In this document: positions 46,050 through 54,691 of the stretch, piece after piece
Layout of the letters: every line of letters starts with the position of its first letter
How positions within the stretch are numbered: the first letter of the stretch is position 1
NCBI GenBank assembly: GCA_003170135.1
Contig: PMZR01000108.1
Location: 1-64,000, forward strand
Origin: Acidobacteriota bacterium
Lineage (GTDB): Bacteria > Acidobacteriota > Vicinamibacteria > Vicinamibacterales > Fen-181
DNA: 64,000 nt
Reading direction: 5' to 3'
Program-made: the position numbers and the translations under genes
Notes under the pieces: model-generated
What the model saw: the letters and a program-made list of their open reading frames with translations, nothing else
Databases searched by the model: none
What the model was told of the DNA's origin: nothing

Positions 46050-49000
46050 CTACCAGCTGACCCTGAACGACAGCTGCAGCAGCCGGCCGCCCGGATCCTG
46101 CGTGTTGTTGATGTCGGTGTAGGCCGACGTCACCTGGTAGCTGAGTGCCGTGGTGCCGATGTAGCTGCTCGGAATGAAGTTGATGTTGTCGAAGACGTTC
46201 AGCGCCTCCAGGCGCAGCTGCATGTTCACGCGCGGCGTCACGTCGATTCGCTTCGCGACGCTCATGTCGAAGCGGACAAAGGCCGGGCCCGTCACGTAGT
46301 GGTGCGGGGCGGCGCATTTGCCCTGCTGGTCCTCGCCGTAGATCTCCATGCAGTTGATCGTGTTCACCGGTGCGAAGTAGCGGCCGTTGGGCACGCCCAG
46401 GCTGCTGTAGCCGGTCGCCGACGTCACGTCGACGCTGAACGCCTTGATCGAGTTGTCGATGACGTCCTGCGGCAGCATGTAGGCCAGCGTCTTGCCGGTC
46501 GTGGGATCCGGACGGAACTGCAGCTTGTACATGTTCTGCAGGTCCGCGTCGGTCATGTTCACCAGGTTCACGTGCCCGAAGTCCATGATGTTGCCGCTTC
46601 GGACGGTGCCCGCGCCGTCGAACGACCAGCCGCCGACCAGGCGGTTCCACCCGCGGCTCACGTTGCCGCCGAACCGCTTGCCCTGTCCGAACGGCAGCTC
46701 GTAGACCCAGTTGATTTTCGCCGTGTGCCGCGGCAGCGACGTGTTCGGCGCGGATTCACGCACGTCGCGAATCGACCAGAAGACCGACGCCGTGCCGGTC
46801 GCCAGCACGTAGCTGCCGGTGACCACCAGCCCGTTCGACATCCGGCGGCGCAGCTCGATCTGCAGCGAATCGTAATGGGTGAACGGCCCGTTCTCGGTGA
46901 CGTTCACGCTGCCGAGACCGGGGTTGATGTAGAAGAAGTTCGCCGGCCTTCCGGTGTTCAGCCCGTTGTTGCGATAGGTGGCATTGCCCCAGATCGCGTT
47001 TGCGAGGCCGTAGGGCTGCGTGTAAACCGGCGAGAGGTAGTTGATGTAGGTCGAGTTGGTGTAGATGCCGGTCAGCGACGCGCCCGTCGCGCCCTTCCCG
47101 TAGGCCGCGGGGTCGGTGGCGTCGGTCCGGCCGTTGAAGTAACTGAGCAGGATCGGCAGCGGGGAGGTGCCCGCGGCGCCGGTGTAGGCGAAGGTGTTCC
47201 CCTTGCCGGCCAACTGGTTGGCGATCAGGTTCTTCTGCGCCAGCTGGACCTCGTTGAGGAAGCCGTTCTCCTTGATGTTGATCTCGTTCTTGTTGTTGGT
47301 GCCCCACCCGTCGATGTTCGCGTTGCCGACGTAGCGAATCTCGAGGGCCGTGTTCTTGTTCAGCGCGCGCTGGAACCCGATCGTGTACGAGTGGGTGTAG
47401 GGCACGACGATGCTCGGGTCGAACACGTTGATGCTGTTGCTCAGCGTGCCCGTGAGCGGCCACGCCGGTGTTGCGGGGACAACGCCCGGTCCGAGCGAGC
47501 TCTTGTCGCGGAACAGGACCGGCGGCGTCAACGTGCCCAGCGACACGTTGCGGGTCGCCGAGTAAGTGCCGCCCAGGTTGCTGCTGAACGGGGTCGAGAA
47601 CGCCGACATGCCTTCACGGATGTAGGCAAGCGAGTAGCCGCCGCGGATGACCGCATCGTCGCCGATCAGGCGGCCGAGCAGGCCCTGGGTCTTCCCCAGC
47701 TTCCACGCCACGCCCACGCTGGGCGCGATGTTGTTCTTGTCCACCGGGTAGGCCTGCGTCCCGGCCTTGTACGACACGAACTGCGTGTCGGTGCCGTACA
47801 TGACGCCCGGGTTGAACTCGTTCGGGGTGCCGTCCGGTTTCAGCCCGGACACGCCGAACACGTTGGCCCAGGTGGGGGCGGTCGAGTAGGCGCTGTTGAG
47901 CGCGACGAACGGCATCTGCACTTCGTAGCGCGCGCCGAAGTTCAGCGTGACACTCGGGCGCAGCCGCCACGCATCCTGGACGAAGAAGCCGAACTCGCGC
48001 ATGTGCGCGAGCTGGGCGCGCTGGCCCAGCAACTGGTAGTTGCCGTTGCCGTCGAGAATGGCGCTCTCGGACACCTGCGTGACCCGGCCAACCAGCGTGG
48101 CGTAGAGCGCGCGGGCGTTGCTGAGGTCCGTCGTCGAGGCACCCGGGAAGTTCGTGGTCGTGAACATGCCGTAGGCCGGATCGGTCGTGTCAACGCCCAG
48201 GCTCACCGACGGCACAAGGGTCTGCGTGATGTAGTTCAGATTGATCTGCGTGAACGACCCGCCCATGCTCACGCTGTGCGACCCCTTGATCCAGTTCACG
48301 GTGTCGTCGATGAAGTAGTTGGGTGCGTCGCGCGTGTTCGGGGCCGTCACCTGGGTCGGGTAGAACAGGCTGTACGGCATCGTGATGTTGAAGCCGTCCT
48401 GGTTGGCCAGCGGCCCCGTGAACTGTGACTTGACGACGTTGGTCGAGAACTGCACCGGCCCGCCCGTGCCGCCCCCGCGCGCCTCGTTGACCATGTTTGC
48501 CGTCAGCGTGGTGCGCAGGTTGCCCGTGGCCGACCAGCGGCCGGAGGTCTGCGTCCCGTAATTCGGGAAACCGGGGAAGGCCGGCTCGGCGCTGTTCAGC
48601 GTGTCCGGGTCCGCGATGTACTGCTGGTAGTAGTAGACGAAGCCGGCGCGGTTCTTCGGCGTCGCGTTCACGTCGAAGCGCATCGTCGGATAGCGGCGCA
48701 GGTTCATCGCGGAGAAGTTGTTGCTGTAGGTCTGCCGGTTCGGGTCGGTCCCGTACGGGGCGATGGTGCCCGATTTCTGCATCGCCGCGAAGATGTCCTG
48801 CCACAACGCGCCGATGGTCGGATCGATCGTGCTCGTCTGGCCGTTCTTGGCCGCCAGCGCCAGCAGGTCCACCGTGCGCACGGTGCTCGTGCCGTAGGTG
48901 AACTGCCCGTTGAGCGCCGCCGGGCTGAGGACGACGCGGTTGTTCCGGAACACGGAGGTCGGCTGGCGGAATTCTTCATAGTTGAAGAAGAAGAACGCCT

Positions 49001-49916
49001 TGTCGTGGCCGTTGAACAACCCCGGGATCGTGATCGGGCCGCCCTGGCGGAAGCCGTAGGTGTTGATCTTCACCTGCTGCTTGTCGATGTGGTCGCGGAT
49101 GCTGAACCAGTAGTTGCTGTTGTACTCCGGCTCGCGGTTGTACTCGTAGGCGCTGCCGGTGAACTGGTTCGTCCCCGAGCGGGTGGCGAAGCGGATCTGG
49201 ACGGCGCCCTGGCCGGCGCTTTCCGCGCCCGGGTTCGAGGTCGACACCGTGACTTCTTCGACGGCGTCCACGCGCGGGCTGATGCGCGAGAAGAAGCCGT
49301 CGCTCGACTTCAGGTAGTTGTCCTGGGTGTTGATGCCGTCGATGGTGATGTTGGTCGCGCTCGCGCGCAGGCCGTTCACCAGCGCGTTGCGCGCGCTGCT
49401 GGTCGTGTCCACGCCCGGCAGCTGCGTGAGGAAGTCCATCGTGTTGCGCGTGACCAGCGGGACGTTGGTGATCTGGTTCGTGGTCAGCGTCGAGGCGACC
49501 GTCGCGTTCTGCGTCTGCACGATCTCGGTCGCGCCCGTCACGACGACGGTCTCTTCGAGCTTGCCGACGTCGAGCGTGGCCTTGAGGGTGGCCGGCGTGG
49601 CCGCCTCCAGCTTCACGTCTGGCGCCGACCACGTCTTGAACCCCATCAGCGCGATGGTGACGGTGTAGGAGCCCGGATCGAGGGCGGGCACCGAGAACTT
49701 CCCGGCCGAATCGGTGACAGCCTGGAATGCGGTGGCGGTGGCGTTGTTCTTGACGATCACGGCGGCGCCCGGAATGACGCCGCCCGAAATGTCGACGACC
49801 GTGCCCGACAAGGACGTGGTCGTGGCGCCACCCTGGGCGTAGGCGAGCGTGCCGGCCATCGCCAGCACCACCGTGAGGACTGCGATCGATCCCAGTCTGA
49901 AACGACAGTGTCTCAT
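46050..49916 (-). CDS. Oar-like TonB-dependent receptor (tandem paralogue 2)
   Basis: This 1288-aa protein matches the previous receptor along its length. It shares the signal peptide (ending AYAQGGATTT), the regulatory domain SLSGTVVDISGGVIPGAAVI, the plug segment INTQDNYLKSSDGFFSRISP and the terminal LSFRVSW. Middle barrel segments differ most, which may mean different ligands. ATG 49916 has GGAGG upstream. Downstream it has its own terminator of the same design, so the duplication included the 3' flank. Confidence 0.93.
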   Translation of the reverse strand: MRHCRFRLGSIAVLTVVLAMAGTLAYAQGGATTTSLSGTVVDISGGVIPGAAVIVKNNATATAFQAVTDSAGKFSVPALDPGSYTVTIALMGFKTWSAPDVKLEAATPATLKATLDVGKLEETVVVTGATEIVQTQNATVASTLTTNQITNVPLVTRNTMDFLTQLPGVDTTSSARNALVNGLRASATNITIDGINTQDNYLKSSDGFFSRISPRVDAVEEVTVSTSNPGAESAGQGAVQIRFATRSGTNQFTGSAYEYNREPEYNSNYWFSIRDHIDKQQVKINTYGFRQGGPITIPGLFNGHDKAFFFFNYEEFRQPTSVFRNNRVVLSPAALNGQFTYGTSTVRTVDLLALAAKNGQTSTIDPTIGALWQDIFAAMQKSGTIAPYGTDPNRQTYSNNFSAMNLRRYPTMRFDVNATPKNRAGFVYYYQQYIADPDTLNSAEPAFPGFPNYGTQTSGRWSATGNLRTTLTANMVNEARGGGTGGPVQFSTNVVKSQFTGPLANQDGFNITMPYSLFYPTQVTAPNTRDAPNYFIDDTVNWIKGSHSVSMGGSFTQINLNYITQTLVPSVSLGVDTTDPAYGMFTTTNFPGASTTDLSNARALYATLVGRVTQVSESAILDGNGNYQLLGQRAQLAHMREFGFFVQDAWRLRPSVTLNFGARYEVQMPFVALNSAYSTAPTWANVFGVSGLKPDGTPNEFNPGVMYGTDTQFVSYKAGTQAYPVDKNNIAPSVGVAWKLGKTQGLLGRLIGDDAVIRGGYSLAYIREGMSAFSTPFSSNLGGTYSATRNVSLGTLTPPVLFRDKSSLGPGVVPATPAWPLTGTLSNSINVFDPSIVVPYTHSYTIGFQRALNKNTALEIRYVGNANIDGWGTNNKNEINIKENGFLNEVQLAQKNLIANQLAGKGNTFAYTGAAGTSPLPILLSYFNGRTDATDPAAYGKGATGASLTGIYTNSTYINYLSPVYTQPYGLANAIWGNATYRNNGLNTGRPANFFYINPGLGSVNVTENGPFTHYDSLQIELRRRMSNGLVVTGSYVLATGTASVFWSIRDVRESAPNTSLPRHTAKINWVYELPFGQGKRFGGNVSRGWNRLVGGWSFDGAGTVRSGNIMDFGHVNLVNMTDADLQNMYKLQFRPDPTTGKTLAYMLPQDVIDNSIKAFSVDVTSATGYSSLGVPNGRYFAPVNTINCMEIYGEDQQGKCAAPHHYVTGPAFVRFDMSVAKRIDVTPRVNMQLRLEALNVFDNINFIPSSYIGTTALSYQVTSAYTDINNTQDPGGRLLQLSFRVSW

Positions 49917-50571
49917 GGACTCCTCCCATCGACGACGGTGAAGCGTGACCGGGCGGCTGTTCGGGCAGCCATCCGGAAACGAAAAGCGGCCGCCCCGGCC
50001 ACGTGCGACGGCCAATAGCTGGCCGCGTCTCCGACCGGGCGGCTTCGACTCGGGCGGCGCGTCGGGACCGACGGCAGGACCGAGGTCCTGCCTGACGAGT
50101 GACGGAATGCGCGAGAAGGGATCCGATCGACGCGACGGGTCGACGCAACGACGACACGACGAGCGACCGGCGACTGACGATTGATTGGGACCCCAGGTCC
50201 CGTCTTGGGAACGGGCGACGCGTAAAACGCCGACGGAACGACGTGCGAGTTCCGACCGAACGGGTACGCGTGCGACGAACGGGGTGCGAAACGCCGACGG
50301 ATGGTGACGGAGGGGCCCTACGCGACGCCCACCGCGTGGGCATCGAGACGGCGCTGATTTCTGGGGGGGGGCGGGTGTGCTACCCGATTGCGGGCCACAC
50401 TACGCTTTCACGTGGGCCGGCGTCAAGACTTAAACCGGGGTGCAGCTTGCATGCCACGGCCGACACAAGCGAACCCGCGGGATTCGCGTCCTGGCGACGC
50501 GTGGGAACGCGACGGCTCCAAGCGGTTGGCTTACCGAATCCGGGAAGTTGGAAGCGATCGGGCCGCGGAAG
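49917..50571. other. Gene-free region upstream of the third TonB receptor
   Basis: No coding region stands out. Many CGACG-type short repeats occur (about 50110-50330), like the spacer at 45511-45943. It should contain the promoter of the receptor gene and the 3' region of the GT-C/TPR gene, but no clear signals were found. Confidence 0.4.
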
Positions 50572-52827
50572 TCAGCGGCCCCGCGCGCCCGCCTGCGACT
50601 GGCACGCGCGGAGCACCGCCGCGATCTGCCGGGCGGCGGCCTCCTGCCCGGTCGCCTGGGCAATCGCGAGGGCCTTGCCGAGGCTGTCGATCGCAGCGGC
50701 GATCTGCCCGCCGCGCGCGAGCGCCTGCGCCATGCGGTAGTGGGCATCCATCGAGTCGGGCGCCAGCGCCACGGCCTGCCCGTAGTGCCCGACCGCGTCC
50801 TCGACGCGGCCCATCTCCATCAGGAGATCGCCAAAGTTCATCTGGATGCCGAAACTCGCCGGTTGAATGCCGAGCGCCCGCGTGAACTCTTCGCGGGCCG
50901 CCTCGTCGTGCCCGGTGGCTTTCAGCGCGAGCGCCAGGTTGCTGTGGGCCTCCGCGTAATCGGGTTTCAGCCGGATGGCCGCCTGGTAGTGACCGATCGC
51001 CTCCGGCAAGCGGCCCTGCTGCTGCAGGATGCCCGCGAGGTTGTTGTGGACCATCGCGTCGTCCGGCCTCAGCCGGAGCGCCTCTTCCAGCTCGACGATG
51101 GCCTCTGCCGGCTGGCCCGCCGACACGAGTGTAAGCCCGAGATCGCCGCGCGCCTCGGGCGATTGCGGTCGCAGCCGCACCATCTCGCGGAAGTGCTCGA
51201 GCGCCGCCCCGGGCTGTCCCGTGTCGCGCAGCGCCAGCGCCAGCGCGCCGTGGGCCTCGAAGTAGTCGGGGCGCAACTGCACGGCGGCGGCGAACTGTTC
51301 GAGCGCCTTCTGCTTCTCGCCCACGCGGTCGAAGGCGACGCCCAGGTTGAAGTACGACGCCGCGAAGGCCGGCGACCTGTCGATCGCCTGCTGCAGCATC
51401 GGGATCGCGTCTGCCGGCCTGCCTGCCTTCATCATCTCGATGCCGAGATTGAGACAGGTCTCATCGTCGCCGGCCTGGAGCGGCAGGTGGCAGGCCACGG
51501 CGGCGATTGTCGCCACCAGCACGCCTTCCATCCACTGGCGGCGCGAGTTGCGGCGATCTGGAACGCCCTGCGGCCGCACCGCTGCGCGGACCGCGAACAG
51601 GCCGGCCGCCGCGAACAGCATCAGGACCGGGACCATTGGATAGCGATAGCGCGCGAGCACGTAGAAGAAAGCGACCGATACGGCCAGTCCAAAGACGACG
51701 CCGTACAGCAGGGCGAGATGCCGGCGATTGCGGCGGGTGTACCAGGCGCCGAACGCCGCCAGTGGCAGGACGATCCCGAAATTGAACCACAGAAGCGCCC
51801 GCAGCAGCGACGAGTACTCTGCGTAGACCTCGATGGATTCGGTGTCGACCGATTCCGACGCGTTGAACGTGAGCAGGAGCTTCCTGCCCATCAGTCCCAG
51901 CCAGTTCAGCGGCTGGCTGCGAATGTAATCGAACGACCGATTGAACCAGTAGTCGGAGACTTCACCCGCGGTCAGCGTCCGGCCCAGCGCCGTCTCGGCC
52001 AGTTGCGTCGCATCGGTGCGCTCCCACGACGCGTTCCCGTGATCCGGCACCAGCGCTTCGTACCCGCCGCTGGCGCCGGCGTGGTTGCCGATGTAGAGGT
52101 TTGGCCCGAGCTGCGCCGTCGACACGAGGAATTCGCCGCCGACGTGGTAGTTGCGGATGCCAACCGGCAGCAGGACCGCGCCGAGCGAAATCGTGAAGAT
52201 GGCGGCCCACGTCAGGCGCGTTCTCCACGACGTCTGGCGGAAATAGACGAGCAGCCAGACGAGTACGATGGGATAGAGGATGCGGGCATTCTCGCGATTG
52301 AGGGTGAAGAGGCCCATCGCCACGCCGGCGGCAACCAGCCACTTCCAGTGCGGCCGGGCAACGAACTGGCCGAGCAGGGCGAGCGTCAGCGCCACCAGGA
52401 ACACGTCGAGCGACGATTTCTGGATGAGCACGTCGAAGAAGATGGCCGGCGGGTAGATCGCGAGTAGCGCCGCGGCGATGAGGCCCACGCGCTCGTCGAA
52501 GAAGCGACGGCCCGCGAGGCCGAGGAGCGCGCACGACGCGGCGCCAAGGACTGCCTGCATTGCCCGGACGGCGAGCAGGTGATGGCCGACCAGTTTGAAG
52601 ACGACCGCGAGCAGGTACGGATAGAGCGGCGTCTGGTAGAAGACCTCGGTGCCCATCCACTGGCCGCCCGCGATCTGCTGCGCCCATGTATCGTACTGCT
52701 GGCCGTCGCCGATGAGCACCGACAGGACGGGCGCATTCCGCAGTTCGGCCAGGCAGACGAGCCGGAGTGCGAGCGCGCCGAGTGCGACGAGGGCGAGCCA
52801 GGTGAGGAAGCTGCGACGAGTCTTCAT
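50572..52827 (-). CDS. GT-C membrane glycosyltransferase fused to TPR repeats
   Basis: This 751-aa protein has an N-terminal membrane domain (about 1-450) with an early periplasmic loop, GDGQQYDTWAQQIAGGQWMG, typical of family 39/PMT-like GT-C enzymes that use polyprenyl-linked sugars. About eight tetratricopeptide repeats follow (about 480-745; for example YFNLGVAFDRVGEKQKALEQ and NLALALKATGHDEAAREEF). ATG 52827 is chosen; a longer frame upstream runs towards the transposon. It is divergent from another GT-C/TPR gene at 56460. Protein or lipid glycosylation is likely; the acceptor is unknown. Confidence 0.85.
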   Translation of the reverse strand: MKTRRSFLTWLALVALGALALRLVCLAELRNAPVLSVLIGDGQQYDTWAQQIAGGQWMGTEVFYQTPLYPYLLAVVFKLVGHHLLAVRAMQAVLGAASCALLGLAGRRFFDERVGLIAAALLAIYPPAIFFDVLIQKSSLDVFLVALTLALLGQFVARPHWKWLVAAGVAMGLFTLNRENARILYPIVLVWLLVYFRQTSWRTRLTWAAIFTISLGAVLLPVGIRNYHVGGEFLVSTAQLGPNLYIGNHAGASGGYEALVPDHGNASWERTDATQLAETALGRTLTAGEVSDYWFNRSFDYIRSQPLNWLGLMGRKLLLTFNASESVDTESIEVYAEYSSLLRALLWFNFGIVLPLAAFGAWYTRRNRRHLALLYGVVFGLAVSVAFFYVLARYRYPMVPVLMLFAAAGLFAVRAAVRPQGVPDRRNSRRQWMEGVLVATIAAVACHLPLQAGDDETCLNLGIEMMKAGRPADAIPMLQQAIDRSPAFAASYFNLGVAFDRVGEKQKALEQFAAAVQLRPDYFEAHGALALALRDTGQPGAALEHFREMVRLRPQSPEARGDLGLTLVSAGQPAEAIVELEEALRLRPDDAMVHNNLAGILQQQGRLPEAIGHYQAAIRLKPDYAEAHSNLALALKATGHDEAAREEFTRALGIQPASFGIQMNFGDLLMEMGRVEDAVGHYGQAVALAPDSMDAHYRMAQALARGGQIAAAIDSLGKALAIAQATGQEAAARQIAAVLRACQSQAGARGR

Positions 52828-52909
52828 AACGGTCGAGCCACGGGCGACGGGTCCACGTCCATCGAAACCCTGAAGCATAGGCGAATGAGCGCGGGGACTC
52901 AAGGCGGGA

Positions 52910-52917
52910 GGCGCCGG
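52910..52917. repeat. Left 8-bp target-site duplication
   Basis: GGCGCCGG directly before the left terminal repeat; the identical 8 bp follow the right terminal repeat at 56400-56407. Confidence 0.85.
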
Positions 52918-52934
52918 GGTAGTGGGTCAGTTTG
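52918..52934. repeat. Left terminal inverted repeat
   Basis: GGTAGTGGGTCAGTTTG, identical over 17 bp to the reverse complement of 56383-56399. Confidence 0.92.
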
Positions 52935-52981
52935 AAAATCCTGCCGCTTGCGCCCGCCGTCCCGCCGTGCGACGATAGGGC

Positions 52982-53245
52982 ATGCCTACCCGAGCAAGCA
53001 AGAAACGGCCGCGCGACCCCGCGCAGCTCGCCAAGCAGGTAGTCGAGGAAGCCATCGGCGAGCACCTGGACGGGACGCCGCTGCCGCCCGATCCGCCGGA
53101 TACCAGGAACCCGGCGGCCGTCGCCCTGAGCAAGCTGGGAGCTTCCAAGGGCGGGAAGGCGCGGGCGAAGAAGTTGTCAAAAGCCAAGCGCATCGCCATC
53201 GCTAAAAGGGGGGCGCTGGCACGCTGGAAGACGAAACGCCGTTAG
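52982..53245 (+). CDS. Small basic passenger protein (AKRGALARW motif)
   Basis: This 87-aa lysine- and arginine-rich protein has the C-terminal segment KGGKARAKKLSKAKRIAIAK followed by ALARWKTKRR. Similar endings are common in small proteins of plasmids and phages; DNA or RNA binding is plausible but unproven. It lies 48 bp inside the left transposon end, and its stop overlaps by 4 nt that of the convergent DUF3467 gene. Confidence 0.7.
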   Translation: MPTRASKKRPRDPAQLAKQVVEEAIGEHLDGTPLPPDPPDTRNPAAVALSKLGASKGGKARAKKLSKAKRIAIAKRGALARWKTKRR

Positions 53246-53592
53246 TCCTCAGGCGTCGGTATCGCCCCAAACGTGTCTTCGTAGCGCTTCAACTGTTGCG
53301 TCAGAATTTTCGTGACACGCTTTGCGTGCTGCGGTGACATCCTCACCTCGCCAACCAGTTTGATGCGAACCTGAAGCCGCTCAGGGGTTGGCGCATCAGT
53401 GATCAGCCCAAAAATCAGCCTAAAATCCCAGGGCGACAACTGCACTTGTGTGTCATTGGCATACAAGACCGCGAAATCGTCAGCGGGGTATGTCTCGCGG
53501 GCGAGATTCGCCCGGACTATCTTGGAGTCGTCTGCCTGCGGCTGGGCGGTTGGCGGTTCCGCTATTTTCGGGGCATCCTGCTTTTTGGGCAT
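53242..53592 (-). CDS. DUF3467-family protein
   Basis: This 116-aa protein has the family core YANDTQVQLSPWDFRLIFG and VRMSPQHAKRVTKILTQQLK, followed by YEDTFGAIP. DUF3467 proteins are small and uncharacterised, often found on mobile DNA. It lies 15 nt downstream of the antitoxin gene on the same strand and is probably the third gene of the toxin-antitoxin operon. A regulatory or accessory role is only inference. Confidence 0.82.
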   Translation of the reverse strand: MPKKQDAPKIAEPPTAQPQADDSKIVRANLARETYPADDFAVLYANDTQVQLSPWDFRLIFGLITDAPTPERLQVRIKLVGEVRMSPQHAKRVTKILTQQLKRYEDTFGAIPTPED

Positions 53593-53607
53593 CTTAAAAC
53601 CTTCCCT

Positions 53608-54123
53608 CTAGGCGGCCGACTCCGTGTCGTACGGGCTCGACTGCGTCACCAAGTGCAGGTCGGGATGGATAATTGTCGGGGTGGTTTCGGCGAACACAGC
53701 ACCCGAACCGATCGCCGTGCCCGCCGTGTCGCCAGCAAGGTCTTTCGCGTGTCGCTGTCGCTTGAGGCGCGCATCTTTCGTCCGTGCTGGCACGTTTATC
53801 TTCTCAGCCGACAACGACGCTGCCCAATCCACAAGTTCGCTGAAGGGCACGAACCGCACGATCAGCGCAACGTCAAATGCGGACGCAAGTTTTTTCAGAC
53901 TCGTCAGGGTGAAGCGAGCATAGTTCGGGTTCTCGAAGTCGCTGATCGTCTTCTGGTTCTGGTTGGTGCGACGCGCCAACTCCACTTGCTTCCAGCCGCG
54001 CTGCTTGCGCATTGCCCTGATCTGAAACGGCACGGTTGTCGCGATCTCGGCCTCGACGAAGGCGTCTGCATATGCCTTGTCCTCAACAGAGGTCGCGATC
54101 TGTTCGACCCTATCGGAAGTCAT
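53608..54123 (-). CDS. XRE-family antitoxin (HigA-like)
   Basis: This 171-aa protein has a helix-turn-helix near residues 38-90 (MRKQRGWKQVELARRTNQNQ, KTISDFENPNYARFTL). A C-terminal extension includes RTKDARLKRQRHAKD. In HigBA systems the antitoxin binds the toxin and represses the shared promoter. ATG 54123 lies 14 nt inside the toxin gene, which keeps the usual toxin-first order. Two near-identical operator-like sites upstream of the toxin gene fit autoregulation. Confidence 0.85.
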   Translation of the reverse strand: MTSDRVEQIATSVEDKAYADAFVEAEIATTVPFQIRAMRKQRGWKQVELARRTNQNQKTISDFENPNYARFTLTSLKKLASAFDVALIVRFVPFSELVDWAASLSAEKINVPARTKDARLKRQRHAKDLAGDTAGTAIGSGAVFAETTPTIIHPDLHLVTQSSPYDTESAA

Positions 54124-54538
54124 GGTCAACGATGTATCTCCCGCTTGAGAGAACAAGATTCTTGCGATTTACTGCCTGAGCGCAGGCGTTTCGTGGGTCA
54201 AAATCGCTGCCCTTCTCTCTTGCGCCAACCAGCAGTGTAATCTGTCTGCGTTCGGGGCCGTACCAACCGATCGGCCTGTACTGGACCCTGCCGATCGTAA
54301 TAATAAGCTCCACAAACCCCTGCCCATAACACGGGCCTGGTTTTCTCAGCAGTCCCACGCTGTCCGGACGCGCCAACGCGCGATCGAGCGTTCCAAGATG
54401 CCTGATCAGCGCGTTCAGGCGAGCCTTTAAAGCCGGCCCCTCACTCGTGCTCCAGACACGAATCTCGTTCACGTTGCCGGAGTCCCGCACGCTAACGAAA
54501 TCGAAGAAGCGCCACAGGCCGCCGCCCCGACTGGTCAT
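54110..54538 (-). CDS. HigB/RelE-like toxin (Gp49/DUF891-type)
   Basis: This 142-aa protein looks like a RelE-superfamily mRNA interferase of the phage Gp49-like type. A helical N-terminal part (LKARLNALIRHLGTLDRALA) is followed by beta strands QGFVELIITIGRVQYRPIGW and RRQITLLVGAREKGSDFDP. HigB toxins cleave mRNA at the ribosome. It overlaps the antitoxin gene by 14 nt. The predicted -10 box (54561-54556) is so close to the ATG that the transcript is nearly leaderless and lacks a Shine-Dalgarno. A downstream start is possible. Confidence 0.78.
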   Translation of the reverse strand: MTSRGGGLWRFFDFVSVRDSGNVNEIRVWSTSEGPALKARLNALIRHLGTLDRALARPDSVGLLRKPGPCYGQGFVELIITIGRVQYRPIGWYGPERRQITLLVGAREKGSDFDPRNACAQAVNRKNLVLSSGRYIVDHDFR

Positions 54539-54541
54539 GAT

Positions 54542-54601
54542 GGTATCACAAAAACATTATACGCGTTTCCGCTGGTGGTATAATTTTTTTGTAATACCAC
54601 C
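54542..54601. promoter_or_regulatory. Divergent promoters with two operator-like palindromes
   Basis: Site 1 (54542-54562, plus strand) and site 2 (54574-54601, minus strand) share GGTAT-Y-ACAAAAA-M-ATTATAC. Site 2 also has perfect 8-bp arms GGTGGTAT / ATACCACC. A minus-strand TATAAT lies in site 1 (54561-54556), reading towards the toxin. A plus-strand TATAAT lies in site 2 (54579-54584), reading towards the transposase. The AT-rich composition contrasts with the flanks. Binding by the antitoxin is inferred. Confidence 0.7.
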
Positions 54602-54691
54602 TATAGTGACACCCAGATTATGGCCCCAAAGATGGCTCGTGTGTTACCTTTTCGCTTGACATTACCTGCACGAGCAAGCACAATAGTCAGT

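Noticed and set aside
54620-54691. Longer transposase starting at an upstream ATG
   Set aside because: The added 24 residues cover the promoter region (TTGACA at 54656) and show no transposase similarity.
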